DNA of 64,000 nt from Phormidium sp. FACHB-1136 (GTDB taxonomy: Bacteria > Cyanobacteriota > Cyanobacteriia > Phormidesmidales > Phormidesmidaceae). Positions 19,988-29,204 of this stretch are shown one piece after another. The stretch covers positions 1 through 64,000 of the forward strand of contig NZ_JACJRS010000005.1 of assembly GCF_014697375.1 (NCBI RefSeq), read 5' to 3'. Position 1 is the stretch's first letter; each line of letters opens with the position of its first letter. A program made the translations under genes and the position numbers. The notes under the pieces were generated by a model. The model worked only from the letters and a program-made list of their open reading frames with translations. It was not told where the DNA came from and did not search any database.

Positions 19988-20587
19988 CTAGCGCCCCATC
20001 TGTCGCTTGAGGTCTTCGAGTTCCTGCTCCGCTTCCCAGCGCTGAAAGCGATCCTCCACCGGATCCGCGCTGGCTCGGCCTGTCCCCGGCATTGGCGGTT
20101 GATACCAGCCCGTTTCCCAATGGCTCGTGTTTTGGGCGGATCGTTCAGCGGCGCGTTGGGCAGCACGTTCAGCCTCAAGCTGGGCCATTTTGGCCTTCAG
20201 TTCTCGGCGGCGGTCATGGATTTGCTGCTGAAGGATGCGGGTCTGATCGATTTGGGTGGTCACCCCCTGCATCTGGCCCCAGTATTGGTTGCCCTGCCGC
20301 AATAGATTGGCCTCCCGTTCCTCCGCCATGGCCACCAGGTCAGGACGGTTAGCCGCCTTGGCTTTGGTCAATCGCCCATGCCATTTTTGAATCTCTTGGG
20401 CCGTTGCCAGAATGTGATCCTTAAGCTGTTGTTCGCGCCGTTTCAGATCGCCTAGAAGACGAATGGCATCCTGCTCTTGGCCCCGAAGCTGGTCTTCCAA
20501 TCCCATCAGTTCTAGGTGGGGGTTGGCCCGCAAGAACTCATCCAGACGGGTTTCCAGAAACTTGCTGAGGTCTTCAAATAGGCCCAC
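19988..20587 (-). CDS. TIGR04376 family coiled-coil protein
   Basis: 199 residues starting GLFEDLSKFLETRLDEFLRANPHLEL, the opening typical of the cyanobacterial TIGR04376 family. Residues about 30-155 are almost entirely charged coiled coil (LRGQEQDAIRLLGDLKRREQ and onwards). The C-terminus has a proline/glycine segment and a last helix EQELEDLKRQMG. I chose GTG 20587, with GGAG 8-11 bp upstream, over the longer frame from 20680, which would overlap the next gene and adds unrelated residues. The family has no known function; the start resembles PspA/YtfJ-type membrane-associated coiled coils only superficially. Confidence 0.8.
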   Translation of the reverse strand: MGLFEDLSKFLETRLDEFLRANPHLELMGLEDQLRGQEQDAIRLLGDLKRREQQLKDHILATAQEIQKWHGRLTKAKAANRPDLVAMAEEREANLLRQGNQYWGQMQGVTTQIDQTRILQQQIHDRRRELKAKMAQLEAERAAQRAAERSAQNTSHWETGWYQPPMPGTGRASADPVEDRFQRWEAEQELEDLKRQMGR

Positions 20588-20639
20588 AACGACAACTCCT
20601 GCGGCAACGGCTGTTTTTAGGATAGTCGCTCTTCTCGCC

Positions 20640-21713
20640 CTAAAACTGTTGGCCGATGTAGATGGATCGCACTTCCCCATTACGACGAATCACGGCTTCC
20701 TGGTTGGCGACCGCCACCAAGCTCCAGCCTGCATTGCCGATGCGTTCGCCGATGTAGACCCGCTGGGACACGCCGTTAATTTCAAACAAAGCCGCAGATC
20801 GATCCCCCAGTTCTAGCACCCCAACTAGCACATGGTTCACCACTGGGGCCGAGGGCTGGGGCGGGGTGGTCGTTCTGGCGGTAGGTGGTGGGGTGATGGG
20901 CGGGGCGGCGGGCAGTGCGCCGGGGGTGACCGGGGGAACGGCGGCCACGGGGGGAGTGGAGGGCAGGGTCGGAGGCGTGGCTTGGTAGGGAATATAGACC
21001 CGCTCAATCACATTAATGCGGCCTAGGCCGTCTAGGTCGGCCCGCTGGGAGGGAAACCCACCGGGGGGGAGCAGGGCCGGGGTGGGTAGAGCATCCAGGG
21101 GCGGGGTAGCGTTGTCTTGGGCCTGGGCGACTTGCGTTTCAATGGCGTCTAAGGATCGCTGGAGGTAGGCCAGGAATTCGGCATCGCTTTGGGCGGCGGT
21201 GCCGTCTGGGACTACCTCGCTGGAGGGGGTGGCCTGGGGCCGTTGCCCGATCCACAAGAAGGCCACCACCCCAGCCAGAGAAAGCGCTGTACAGGCTAGC
21301 AGCAGCCGATCAAACAGTTTGCCGAGGGCGGTTTTGGCGGGCGGGGCCGGGATGGGCGGTTCTGCAACTGCGACCAAGGGCGCTAGGGTCGTCGTTGGAG
21401 CCGTGAGGGCCGCTTCCTGACAGAGTTCTAACCCTTGATCCGCTGGGGGTTGTCTGTCGGCCACCTCGACGGGCTGGGGTGGGTGTTTCAGCTCGTCTTC
21501 CACCGCCAAGAGGGCCGATTCGTCTCCATCCAGTAGCCGATCTAGATCGCCAAAGAGGCCCGCCATCAGGGTATCGGCGTAGGTGCTGACCACCTTTGCC
21601 GGATCCATCGTGGCAACCTCCGTAGCAACCTCAACGGTATCCCCAACAGCGGGATCTGGGGCGGGCGCTGCGGGGGGCAGGGTGGCGGTCTTGAGGGATG
21701 TTTCTGGGCTCAT
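20640..21713 (-). CDS. Proline-rich single-pass membrane protein with GspC/PilP-like C-terminal domain
   Basis: 357 residues. Order: an acidic cytoplasmic part (about 1-125), one TM helix (LLLACTALSLAGVVAFLWIG), a periplasmic Ala/Pro-rich stretch, and a C-terminal beta domain of about 65 residues (VLVGVLELGDRSAALFEING then RVYIGERIGNAGWSLV). That layout and the phrase pattern recall the inner-membrane GspC/PulC homology region or PilP, which link secretion or pilus machines across the periplasm. No other pilus or secretion gene is nearby, so the role is inference. The ATG at 21713 is preferred to 21740. The TIGR04376 gene follows after 52 bp and may be co-transcribed. Confidence 0.6.
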   Translation of the reverse strand: MSPETSLKTATLPPAAPAPDPAVGDTVEVATEVATMDPAKVVSTYADTLMAGLFGDLDRLLDGDESALLAVEDELKHPPQPVEVADRQPPADQGLELCQEAALTAPTTTLAPLVAVAEPPIPAPPAKTALGKLFDRLLLACTALSLAGVVAFLWIGQRPQATPSSEVVPDGTAAQSDAEFLAYLQRSLDAIETQVAQAQDNATPPLDALPTPALLPPGGFPSQRADLDGLGRINVIERVYIPYQATPPTLPSTPPVAAVPPVTPGALPAAPPITPPPTARTTTPPQPSAPVVNHVLVGVLELGDRSAALFEINGVSQRVYIGERIGNAGWSLVAVANQEAVIRRNGEVRSIYIGQQF

Positions 21714-22032
21714 GGGTGTTGTCCTGGGGTGGCGTCCCAACTCAGCGGTTGAGGCCCGGTTAGACGGGCTGAGAGAGTTGATAGGTCTTTAGGGGCTCGT
21801 CATGTTAGGAAGGCCATGGGCAGAAGCTAGGAACAGCTAGAAGCCATAGGTGGCCATGGATGCAAGGGTCAAGCCTCACTCTGTGGGTTAGCCAGACCGG
21901 GTCTGATGGGCGTTAATTTGCTGAAGTGTACTCCAACTTTCAGAATCTTTCACTATTTCGTGACCTTTTGCGACGCGAAGGTTTCCCTGGCCTCCCGATC
22001 TGAGGGCGATCCCAGGGGCTTCCATCGCAGGG

Positions 22033-23322
22033 TCAGGGTCTTCCATCAGCTAGTTCGGCGGTGATCCAGTCGATAAATTGTCGGGCGGTGCGCCCAGATC
22101 GGCCATTGTGGCGGGTGGCCCACTGGAGTGCCCTCGCCTGGAGGTCGGCCTCGTCGAGGGACACTCCTGCCTGTTTGGCCAAGTGTTGAACAATGGCGAG
22201 GTAGGTGGGTTGGTCGGCAGGCTCGAAAGTGAGGGTGAGGCCAAAGCGATCACTAAAGGAAAGCTTTTCCTGCACCGTATCCCAGGACTGGACTTCGTCT
22301 TGGTCGCTGGGGCGGGGGCGGTCGCTGAAGTATTCGCGCACCAAATGGCGGCGGTTGGAGGTAGCATAGACCACCACATTCTGAGGTCGAGCGGTCACGC
22401 TGCCCTCTAGCACCACCTTCAGCGCCTTAAAGGCATCGTCGTCCTCCTCAAAGGACAGATCATCCACAAAAATAATGAACTTTTGGGGGGCGCTACGCAG
22501 CCGATCCACAATCTGCGGTAGGGCTTGTAGGGCGGGTTTGGGCACCTCCACCAGCCGCAATCCCTGCGCCCCATACTGATTGACCAACGCTTTGACCAAG
22601 GAGGATTTACCCGACCCCCGGCTACCGTAGAGCAACACATTTAAGGCGGGATAGCCCCGCAGCAGGGCCAGGGTATTTTGCTGTAGTTGTTGACGGGGAT
22701 GGTCGTAGGCGGTGAGGGACTCTAGGCACACAGGGTCGGGATGGGCAACGCCCTGGAGGGCATTCCCCTGCCAGGTAAAGACGTGATACTGGGCCAATCT
22801 ACCCACCCCTTGCTGCTGGTAGTGGGTGGCTAGGGCGTCGATCTGGTCAGGCCAGGGCTGGAGGGAGGCAAAGGTGAAGGGCAGCGGAGCGGGATCCATC
22901 TCCCAGGCCACCGGAGGCTGGTCTAGGCCACTCACCACCTGTACCCACTCGGCCACCTGGGGGCTGGTGAGGGCGCTGAGATCTTGCAGTAGGGCCAGAT
23001 CGTGGCAGGCCGCTTGGACTAGGGCCGCAGGAAGTTCCCCTAACCCCCGGTGCTGCACCTGCTGGGTGAAGGGATTGTCGGCGTAGGCAATGCTCCGTTG
23101 GAGATAGCTCGACCAGGTTTCTTGGGCGGTGGCTAAGGCTTGGAACCAGCGGCCATAGGATCCTAGGCTTTCGATGGTGGATTGGCTAGCCACCGCCTCC
23201 AACAATTCCACAAAGGCTTGACCCACCCGATCTTGCAAACTATCGCCGTAGATCAGCAGTTTGGCCAGTGCCTGACGGTAGTGTTGAATCTCCGCCACGA
23301 TGGTGGTTGGAAACTGGGTCAT
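22033..23322 (-). CDS. DUF815-family AAA+ ATPase
   Basis: 429 residues. Walker A is LLYGSRGSGKSSLVKALV (about residues 232-249), Walker B is FIIFVDDLSFEEDDD, followed by VVYATSNRRHLVREYFSDRP, which is characteristic of the DUF815 AAA family. The N-terminal 200 residues are helical and specific to this group. The family is predicted to be an AAA+ remodelling ATPase with unknown clients. The short membrane-protein gene lies 13 bp downstream on the same strand, so the pair is probably co-transcribed. Confidence 0.85.
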   Translation of the reverse strand: MTQFPTTIVAEIQHYRQALAKLLIYGDSLQDRVGQAFVELLEAVASQSTIESLGSYGRWFQALATAQETWSSYLQRSIAYADNPFTQQVQHRGLGELPAALVQAACHDLALLQDLSALTSPQVAEWVQVVSGLDQPPVAWEMDPAPLPFTFASLQPWPDQIDALATHYQQQGVGRLAQYHVFTWQGNALQGVAHPDPVCLESLTAYDHPRQQLQQNTLALLRGYPALNVLLYGSRGSGKSSLVKALVNQYGAQGLRLVEVPKPALQALPQIVDRLRSAPQKFIIFVDDLSFEEDDDAFKALKVVLEGSVTARPQNVVVYATSNRRHLVREYFSDRPRPSDQDEVQSWDTVQEKLSFSDRFGLTLTFEPADQPTYLAIVQHLAKQAGVSLDEADLQARALQWATRHNGRSGRTARQFIDWITAELADGRP

Positions 23323-23335
23323 AACGTCGCCTTTG

Positions 23336-23665
23336 CTAGTCGGAAGGGGGCGGGGCCATCCCCTGGGCCATGGGATCGTTGGTTTCGTAGTCGCCGCAGT
23401 CGATGGCCGCTTCGGAGAGGGCGGTTTGGGGATGGAGGGGACACTTCAGAAAGGGGCTATTGGTGAAATACCGACAGTCGGCGCAGGGAATTTGGTGCAT
23501 TCGCTTGGCCCGCTGCATCCCATCGCGGGTCACGGCGATCAGTTGCCACACGGTTATGCCCACCAGCCCCCAGGCCACCACAAAACACAGCGGCACCAAA
23601 AAGGGGCGAATCCAATGAAGCATCTGTACCAACAGTACAAAAAATCCCTGTATGACCTGATCCAT
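23336..23665 (-). CDS. Small membrane protein with a cysteine motif
   Basis: 109 residues starting MDQVIQGFFVLLVQMLHWI, with two closely spaced hydrophobic segments (to about residue 44), then a soluble tail with CADCRYFTNSPFLKCPLHP and a last CGDYE. The Cys-x2-Cys and later Cys/His could bind metal or a cluster. The ATG at 23665 is preferred to the longer frame from 23818. It lies 3' to nothing else on its strand and 5' of the DUF815 ATPase gene (13 bp), so the two may work together. No function known. Confidence 0.6.
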   Translation of the reverse strand: MDQVIQGFFVLLVQMLHWIRPFLVPLCFVVAWGLVGITVWQLIAVTRDGMQRAKRMHQIPCADCRYFTNSPFLKCPLHPQTALSEAAIDCGDYETNDPMAQGMAPPPSD

Positions 23666-23836
23666 ATCCAACCCATCCCTCCCAAGGGGGAAACGAAAGC
23701 TTGCTCTCACCGAGATGGCGCTGTCCCAATTCAGGCGAATTCGGCGGATAGCCCAATTGGGCTTAGACCCGGATTTTGATCTATCTTTCCAACTTACGGG
23801 CAAAGCCCCTGGGGGCAACCCACGCTTAGGAAAACT

Positions 23837-24748
23837 TCAGGGTTGTGGATTGGGCTTAGCCATGGCTTTGAGCACATCCAGAAATCCGTAAATGGCCGGA
23901 GTATGGAGTCCATCGGCGAGAATAGCGGCCCCAATCACCCGCGACAGGGGCTCTGGTAGCGAAAAGACCTGCACGGCACTGGGGATGGGCTCGGCGGCGA
24001 GGCGGGGCAAAATCGTGGCTCCCATGCCCTGGGCCACCAGATTCACGATGGTGGTGTCGGTTTCCACCTCAGAAATCACGTTCAGATGATGACCGTGGGC
24101 CTGAATATGGGCATAGACATCCCGCATCATGACCCGATCCAGCGGCGGCATGATCATTGGTTGCTGGGTGAGATCGGCCCAGGTCAGATGTTGACTCGCG
24201 GCTTGGAACCGAGGTGGCATTAGGGCGACATACTCGTTTTCCAACATGACCCAGCTCTCCAGATCTTCGGCGGCGGGCAATACCGTTAGGCCAATGTCGG
24301 CCCTGCCCTCCCGCAACGCCTTTTCCACCTGGCGATAGTTGTCGTGTTCACTGAGGTTGATGGTCACCCCCGGATAGCGGTGGTTGAACTGGGCAATGGC
24401 ATCGGGTAGCAGATGAATAGCAATGCTACGAAAGGATGCCACCCGCACCTGCCCGCCCTTCAACCCTTTAATTTCCTCGGCCTCCTGCACAATGGCTTCA
24501 GATTGGTAGAGCATGATGCGGGCATGGTGAACGATGCGATCTCCCACCGGGGTGAGCCTTGCCCCATGACGACCCCGTGCCACCAACACCACCCCTAAAT
24601 GATCCTCCAACGCCGCAATACTATGACTCACCGCCGACTGAGACATCTCCAGAGACAGGGCCGCTTCGCTAAAGCTGCTGTGATCTGCCACCGCCACCAA
24701 CACCCGCAGTTGGGAAAGCTTCATTTGGTTTTGGGGGTTGTCTTTCAT
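23837..24748 (-). CDS. LysR-family transcriptional regulator
   Basis: 303 residues. The N-terminal winged HTH (MKLSQLRVLVAVADHSSFSE, then AALSLEMSQSAVSHSIAALE) and the LysR effector domain (GQVRVASFRSIAIHLLPDAI onwards) are both complete. Effector unknown. No divergent target gene in close LysR style is obvious: the next gene on the plus strand (24880) encodes a small membrane protein across a 130 bp spacer that contains a duplicated CCCTAATTCCCTATTCC block. An alternative start lies 24 bp further in (MKLSQL). Confidence 0.9.
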   Translation of the reverse strand: MKDNPQNQMKLSQLRVLVAVADHSSFSEAALSLEMSQSAVSHSIAALEDHLGVVLVARGRHGARLTPVGDRIVHHARIMLYQSEAIVQEAEEIKGLKGGQVRVASFRSIAIHLLPDAIAQFNHRYPGVTINLSEHDNYRQVEKALREGRADIGLTVLPAAEDLESWVMLENEYVALMPPRFQAASQHLTWADLTQQPMIMPPLDRVMMRDVYAHIQAHGHHLNVISEVETDTTIVNLVAQGMGATILPRLAAEPIPSAVQVFSLPEPLSRVIGAAILADGLHTPAIYGFLDVLKAMAKPNPQP

Positions 24749-24753
24749 GGCTT

Positions 24754-24792
24754 CCCTAATTCCCTATTCCTGGCTCCCTAATTCCCTATTCC
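24754..24792. repeat. Duplicated 17 bp CCCTAATTCCCTATTCC block
   Basis: Exact copies at 24754-24770 and 24776-24792, followed by degenerate CCCTGATTTCCTAATCCC. Such pentamer/heptamer runs are common in intergenic DNA of filamentous cyanobacteria. It sits directly upstream of the LysR gene and may overlap its promoter. Confidence 0.8.
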
Positions 24793-24879
24793 CTGATTTC
24801 CTAATCCCTACCCACCTGTCTCCATCTTCAAGGGCTGGTGTATAGTTTTGGTGAATCTTGTTCCGGTTGGATGCGCACT

Positions 24880-25191
24880 ATGGACGTTTCTTCCCAGTTT
24901 TTTCTGACAAATGTGCCTTCGGCCCATGGGCTAGAGTCGATTCTTCGCCCCATTGTCCTGGATGACGCCCTCCAGGTTCAGGCTTTTTTACCCCTTGCGA
25001 CACCGTCCCTTGATGGGGTTTCGGTGTCCTCCGCCATGCCGCAATCTATGGTACTGGCCCAGCAGTTTGATCAGGACATCCTCGGCGATATGGGCAAGCT
25101 CTGGAATACATTCATTGAATCGGGCCAGGTGTGGGCGTTGCTGATTGGTATTGCCGTAGGCTACATGGTGCGCGGCCTCACCGCCTACTAA
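24880..25191 (+). CDS. Small membrane-anchored protein of unknown function
   Basis: 103 residues from ATG 24880 (MDVSSQFFLTNV). The body has no recognisable domain. The C-terminus carries an amphipathic helix (QQFDQDILGDMGKLWNTF) and one TM helix (QVWALLIGIAVGYMVRGLTAY). It precedes argH by 69 bp on the same strand. The frame extends to GTG 24838; the ATG gives the more plausible product. Reality of the gene is supported by the C-terminal helix and the spacing, not by homology. Confidence 0.5.
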   Translation: MDVSSQFFLTNVPSAHGLESILRPIVLDDALQVQAFLPLATPSLDGVSVSSAMPQSMVLAQQFDQDILGDMGKLWNTFIESGQVWALLIGIAVGYMVRGLTAY

Positions 25192-25260
25192 GGGTTTGAT
25201 CTGCGCCGCCAAAGCCGATTCCCGCCTGATTGGACACCTGAATTACAGAAAGGAGTTCCG

Positions 25261-26655
25261 TTGGAAACCCCCTCTTCCCAAACCTGGAGCCAGCGTTTTG
25301 AGACCGCGCTGCACCCCTCCATTGCCCGATTTAATGCCAGCATCGGCTTTGATATTGCCCTAATCGAATACGACCTCACCGGGTCAGAAGCCCACGCCAA
25401 AATGCTGGTGAAGACGGGCATTCTCACCCCAGAGGAAGGGGAGGCCATCGTCAACGGCCTAGAAACCATTCGCCAAGAGTACCGGGAGGGTCGGTTTCAA
25501 CCGGGCATTGAAGCGGAGGACGTGCATTTTGCCGTGGAGCGACGGCTGACGGAACTGATTGGCGACGGCGGCAAAAAACTCCACACCGCCCGGTCTCGTA
25601 ATGACCAGGTGGGCACCGATGTGCGCCTGTACCTGCGGGCGGAAATTACGGCTATTCAGGGCCAACTGCGCCAGTTTCAGCAAACTCTGCTCTCCCTAGC
25701 CGAGGCCCATGTGGAGACCCTGATTCCGGGCTACACCCACCTGCAACGGGCGCAACCCCTCAGCTTGGCCCACCATCTGCTGGCCTACTTCGACATGGCC
25801 CAGCGAGACTGGGAACGGCTTCAGGATATTCAAAAGCGGGTGAACATTTCGCCCCTGGGCTGCGGTGCCCTAGCGGGGACGACGTTTCCCATTGATCGGC
25901 AGTATTCGGCGGAGTTGCTGGGTTTTGAGCGGGTCTACGGCAACAGCTTGGATGGCGTCAGCGACCGGGATTTTGCCATCGAATTTGCCTGTGCCGCTAG
26001 CCTGATCATGGTGCACCTGTCGCGGCTGTCCGAAGAGATGATTCTCTGGGCTTCCGAGGAATTTAGTTTCGTCAGCCTCAACGATAGCTGCTCCACCGGA
26101 TCCAGCATCATGCCCCAAAAGAAAAACCCCGACGTGCCAGAACTAGTGCGGGGCAAAACGGGGCGCGTCTTCGGCCATCTGCAAGGGCTGCTGGTGATGA
26201 TGAAGGGCCTGCCCCTGGCCTACAACAAGGATTTGCAGGAGGACAAAGAGGCCATCTTCGACACGGTGCAAACGGTGCGCGGTTGCCTAGAGGCCATGAC
26301 CATTCTGCTCTCCGAGGGCGTCACCTTCCGGGTGCCCCGACTGCGGCAGGCCGTCAACGAAGACTTCTCCAACGCTACTGATGTGGCGGATTACCTGGCG
26401 ACCAAGGGCGTCCCCTTCCGGGAAGCCTACAACCTCGTGGGGCAGGTGGTGAAGACCTCCCTCGCCGCCAACAAGCTCCTGCGCGATTTGACGATGGACG
26501 AGTGGAAATCCCTCCACCCCGCCTTTGAGGAGGACATCTACGAGGCGATCACCCCCCAGCGAGTCGTTTCGGCCCGCAACAGCTACGGCGGCACCGGGTT
26601 CGACCAAGTGCGCCAAGCCATCCAACGCGCCCAGCAAATTCTGGGGGACGACTAG
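25261..26655 (+). CDS. argH: Argininosuccinate lyase
   Basis: Splits argininosuccinate into arginine and fumarate, the last step of arginine synthesis. 464 residues. The superfamily signature [20 protein letters not shown] includes the catalytic Ser; [12 protein letters not shown] and [20 protein letters not shown] are the other substrate regions. The start is TTG 25261, preceded by AAAGGAG 5-11 bp upstream. Length is normal. The next gene begins at the base after its stop, so translation is probably coupled. Confidence 0.96.
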   Translation: METPSSQTWSQRFETALHPSIARFNASIGFDIALIEYDLTGSEAHAKMLVKTGILTPEEGEAIVNGLETIRQEYREGRFQPGIEAEDVHFAVERRLTELIGDGGKKLHTARSRNDQVGTDVRLYLRAEITAIQGQLRQFQQTLLSLAEAHVETLIPGYTHLQRAQPLSLAHHLLAYFDMAQRDWERLQDIQKRVNISPLGCGALAGTTFPIDRQYSAELLGFERVYGNSLDGVSDRDFAIEFACAASLIMVHLSRLSEEMILWASEEFSFVSLNDSCSTGSSIMPQKKNPDVPELVRGKTGRVFGHLQGLLVMMKGLPLAYNKDLQEDKEAIFDTVQTVRGCLEAMTILLSEGVTFRVPRLRQAVNEDFSNATDVADYLATKGVPFREAYNLVGQVVKTSLAANKLLRDLTMDEWKSLHPAFEEDIYEAITPQRVVSARNSYGGTGFDQVRQAIQRAQQILGDD

Positions 26656-27906
26656 ATGGCCATTAGCCTGTGCATGATCGTCAAAAACGAAGCCGCGACC
26701 CTAGGCCAAGCCCTGACCAGCGTCAAGGACGTGGTGAGCGAAATCATCGTCGTGGACACGGGTTCCACCGACGACACCGTTGCCATTGCCCAATCCCACG
26801 GGGCCAAGGTGCATTCCTTCCCCTGGGTGAATGACTTCGCCACCGCCCGCAATGCCTCCCTCACCCACGCTACTGGGGATTGGGTGCTGGTCATCGACGC
26901 CGACGAAGTCCTCCAGCCGGAAGTTGCCACCCTATTAAAATCCTTGGATCAGGGTCAACCTTTAGGGGACATTCCGGCAGAAAACGTCCTAGCTGTGAAC
27001 CTGCTGCGGCTGGAACTGGGCGCACCCCAAGCCCCCTACACCCTAATTACCCGCCTATTTCGGCGTTTGCCAGGGATTCAGTTCCACCGCCCCTACCACG
27101 AAACCGTAGACGACAGTATCACTGCTCTCCAGGCCCAGGAAACCCACTGGCAGGTGGTCACGCTAACCACGGTGGCCCTACACCACACGGGCTACGATCC
27201 GGCGGTGGTGGTGAAGCAGGGCAAGTTTGACCTGGCCCAGCGGGTGATGGAAACCTATCTGGCCGATCACCCCAACGACGGCTACCTGCTGAACAAACTC
27301 GCGGCCCTGTATCTAGAATCGGAAAAACCCGATCAAGCCATTGACCTGCTAAATCGCGCCCTGGCGAATCTGGACAGCCTCGATGCCCTCACTCGCTACG
27401 AAGTTTTGTATCACCGTGCCCTGGCCCAAGGGGATAGCCACCCCGATCAGCCCGACCTCGCCGCCACCGATTACGAAGCCGCCCTTGCTGAAGACGTACC
27501 TGCCATTTTGAAACTGGGCGCTTGGATCAACTACGGCAGCTTGAAAAAAGCCCAGGGGGATCTCCTCGCCGCCGTTGCTTTGTTTGAGCAAGCCATCGCC
27601 GCCGACCCGACCCTCGCCATTGCCCACTACAACCTGGGTACCGCCCAGCGGGCTAGGGGATATCTGGATGAAGCCATCGCCGCCTACCGTCAGGCCATTG
27701 CCCTCCAGCCCAACTATGCCGAGGCCCACCAAAACCTAGGGGTGGCACTATTCAAACTGGGTCAACTCCCCGAAGCGTTGAATTCCTTTAATCGGGCCAT
27801 CAACCTCTATGGCACCTATGACCCAGCCACCGCCCAGCAACTCAGACAGGGCGTACAACAACTGGGGATCCCCAGGGATCTACTGGCCGGAGCACAACTG
27901 CTATAG
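26656..27906 (+). CDS. GT2 glycosyltransferase with TPR repeats
   Basis: 416 residues. The N-terminal domain is family-2 (GT-A): ISLCMIVKNEAATLGQAL, IIVVDTGSTDDT, and the DxD motif in VLVIDADEVLQP near residue 80. A middle block follows (ITRLFRRLPGIQFHRPYHET). From about 200 on there are TPR repeats, the last two clear (PTLAIAHYNLGTAQRARGYL and PNYAEAHQNLGVALFKLGQL). It probably transfers sugar to a lipid or protein, with the TPRs recruiting a partner. Its ATG follows the argH stop with no gap, an unusual operon partner for an amino-acid gene. Confidence 0.85.
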   Translation: MAISLCMIVKNEAATLGQALTSVKDVVSEIIVVDTGSTDDTVAIAQSHGAKVHSFPWVNDFATARNASLTHATGDWVLVIDADEVLQPEVATLLKSLDQGQPLGDIPAENVLAVNLLRLELGAPQAPYTLITRLFRRLPGIQFHRPYHETVDDSITALQAQETHWQVVTLTTVALHHTGYDPAVVVKQGKFDLAQRVMETYLADHPNDGYLLNKLAALYLESEKPDQAIDLLNRALANLDSLDALTRYEVLYHRALAQGDSHPDQPDLAATDYEAALAEDVPAILKLGAWINYGSLKKAQGDLLAAVALFEQAIAADPTLAIAHYNLGTAQRARGYLDEAIAAYRQAIALQPNYAEAHQNLGVALFKLGQLPEALNSFNRAINLYGTYDPATAQQLRQGVQQLGIPRDLLAGAQLL

Positions 27907-27966
27907 CGGCCTTTGGGTTCTGGATAACATTGCCCGCAGCCAGCATGACTGATATCTCGCTATCGC

Positions 27967-28692
27967 CTATTGGCTGTAGCGAGAATCGTTCCAGTCAAAA
28001 TCTAGGCCACCATTTTTGGCATCGCTTTGGCCCTGCTTCTGGGCAGACTCTTGGCTATGTCGTCGCTGCCAGGAAATGCTAGATCCATAGGTGCCGGGAC
28101 GCCAGTGTTGCCCGTGGACATCTGTGTTGTTGACAGGGGCGGTGGGAGCAGTAGCCGTAAACCCAGGGGCTGAGGAAGGCCCAGCATAGTTGCCACTGGA
28201 GATGGGACGATACCGCGTGCGGTGGGAACTGTCTAGGCTAGACGCTGATGGTTGGGGTGCCCCTCCAGAACGGTTCGTACCCATGACTTCCCGCAGGCGA
28301 CTGACAACGCCATCCCAGCCTAAATCGGGCTGACTCAGGATATCGCGCAGGGAATCTAGCACCCCACTGGTCTCATCCTCCTGACCCAGTTGGAGCGGCT
28401 CTGAGGATCGAATAGGATCAACCTGGACAGCAGCGATAGCCTGACGCACGGCACTTTTAATTTGGTTGCGGAGTTCTCGCTTGGCCTTTTCGTACTGGTG
28501 TCGCCAGCCTTTTTCGCTGGAGGCATAGAGAGCGGGTAGGCGGTTGAGGGCGTAGGTTTCCACCTCCACCACCTTTAGATATTTAGCGACTCTGGGGGGC
28601 AGATCCTTCAGTTGCTGCTCCACTTCCTCTGCCACGAGCAGTTCCATCACATTGATGTAGGCCCGACGCGGACTATCTTGGGCGATTTTCAT
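27967..28692 (-). CDS. comFB: ComFB-family protein with long disordered tail
   Basis: 241 residues. Residues about 12-90 match ComFB: INVMELLVAEEVEQQLKDLP, then VEVETYALNRLPALYASSEK and a helix GWRHQYEKAKRELRNQIKSA. The remaining 120 residues are Ser/Gly/Pro-rich with two short helices (LDSLRDILSQPDLGWDG, VVSRLREVMG). Cyanobacterial ComFB relatives (CdgR in Anabaena) have been reported as cyclic-dinucleotide receptors, so a signalling role is plausible here. The window also has two cAMP cyclases but no diguanylate cyclase. No competence genes lie nearby. Confidence 0.8.
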   Translation of the reverse strand: MKIAQDSPRRAYINVMELLVAEEVEQQLKDLPPRVAKYLKVVEVETYALNRLPALYASSEKGWRHQYEKAKRELRNQIKSAVRQAIAAVQVDPIRSSEPLQLGQEDETSGVLDSLRDILSQPDLGWDGVVSRLREVMGTNRSGGAPQPSASSLDSSHRTRYRPISSGNYAGPSSAPGFTATAPTAPVNNTDVHGQHWRPGTYGSSISWQRRHSQESAQKQGQSDAKNGGLDFDWNDSRYSQ

Positions 28693-29204
28693 AACTCACG
28701 GGATCCTCATAGACGAAATTCAGGTATTGATCAGCCCCCACGGCTCAGGCGCTAGGCGGTCACGGTTCCCATGGCCTCAGGTTTGGGCTTGGATAAAGCC
28801 TTTACCTCATTAGCCGCCAGCAGGCTAGGGATAATGGCCTCAGGCACGAGGGATCTCCATCGGCTTAGAATTTGAGCTTGGCGTGGATGATGCAATCCCT
28901 GATGGGGGCTCAGTCTTGAACCATCTCGGTAGCACCCCCCTAAAAAGACACCTGTGATGGGTTGGGTGGCTAGGTGGCAAGACAGTGACTCAATGCGCTG
29001 AATGATGTGGATGTTTTTATCATAGCCTCCAATTTTAACCCATGGGGACCGGGGTGGACGCCTGACTTGGTGTCGCGGACTAGGGATTGGAGGCATAGGG
29101 CGAACGAAATATTTTTTCTTCCCAGAAGCAAAAACATGGTCGAGATGGCATCACAGAACTTAAAACTTCGTTAGCATTATTAATGACGAGCTTAAGTTTT
29201 CTCA
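28693..29204. other. Intergenic region between comFB and doxX
   Basis: 512 bp between divergent genes. A 114-codon minus-strand frame (28752-29096) is Pro/Arg-rich without recognisable features, and I do not accept it. The right end holds an AT-rich imperfect dyad (29162-29200) ending 4 bp before the doxX start. Confidence 0.4.
29162..29200. promoter_or_regulatory. Imperfect 39 bp dyad immediately upstream of doxX
   Basis: AAAACTT at 29162 is mirrored by AAGTTTT ending at 29200, with a second weaker pair inside (CGTTA/TGACG). It covers the place where a ribosome-binding site would be and no purine-rich site is visible there. It could be an operator or an RNA hairpin controlling translation. 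No regulator is known. Confidence 0.4.

Noticed and set aside
28752-29096. 114-codon minus-strand frame between comFB and doxX
   Set aside because: Pro/His/Arg-rich, no hydrophobic core pattern, no recognisable family and no ribosome-binding site.
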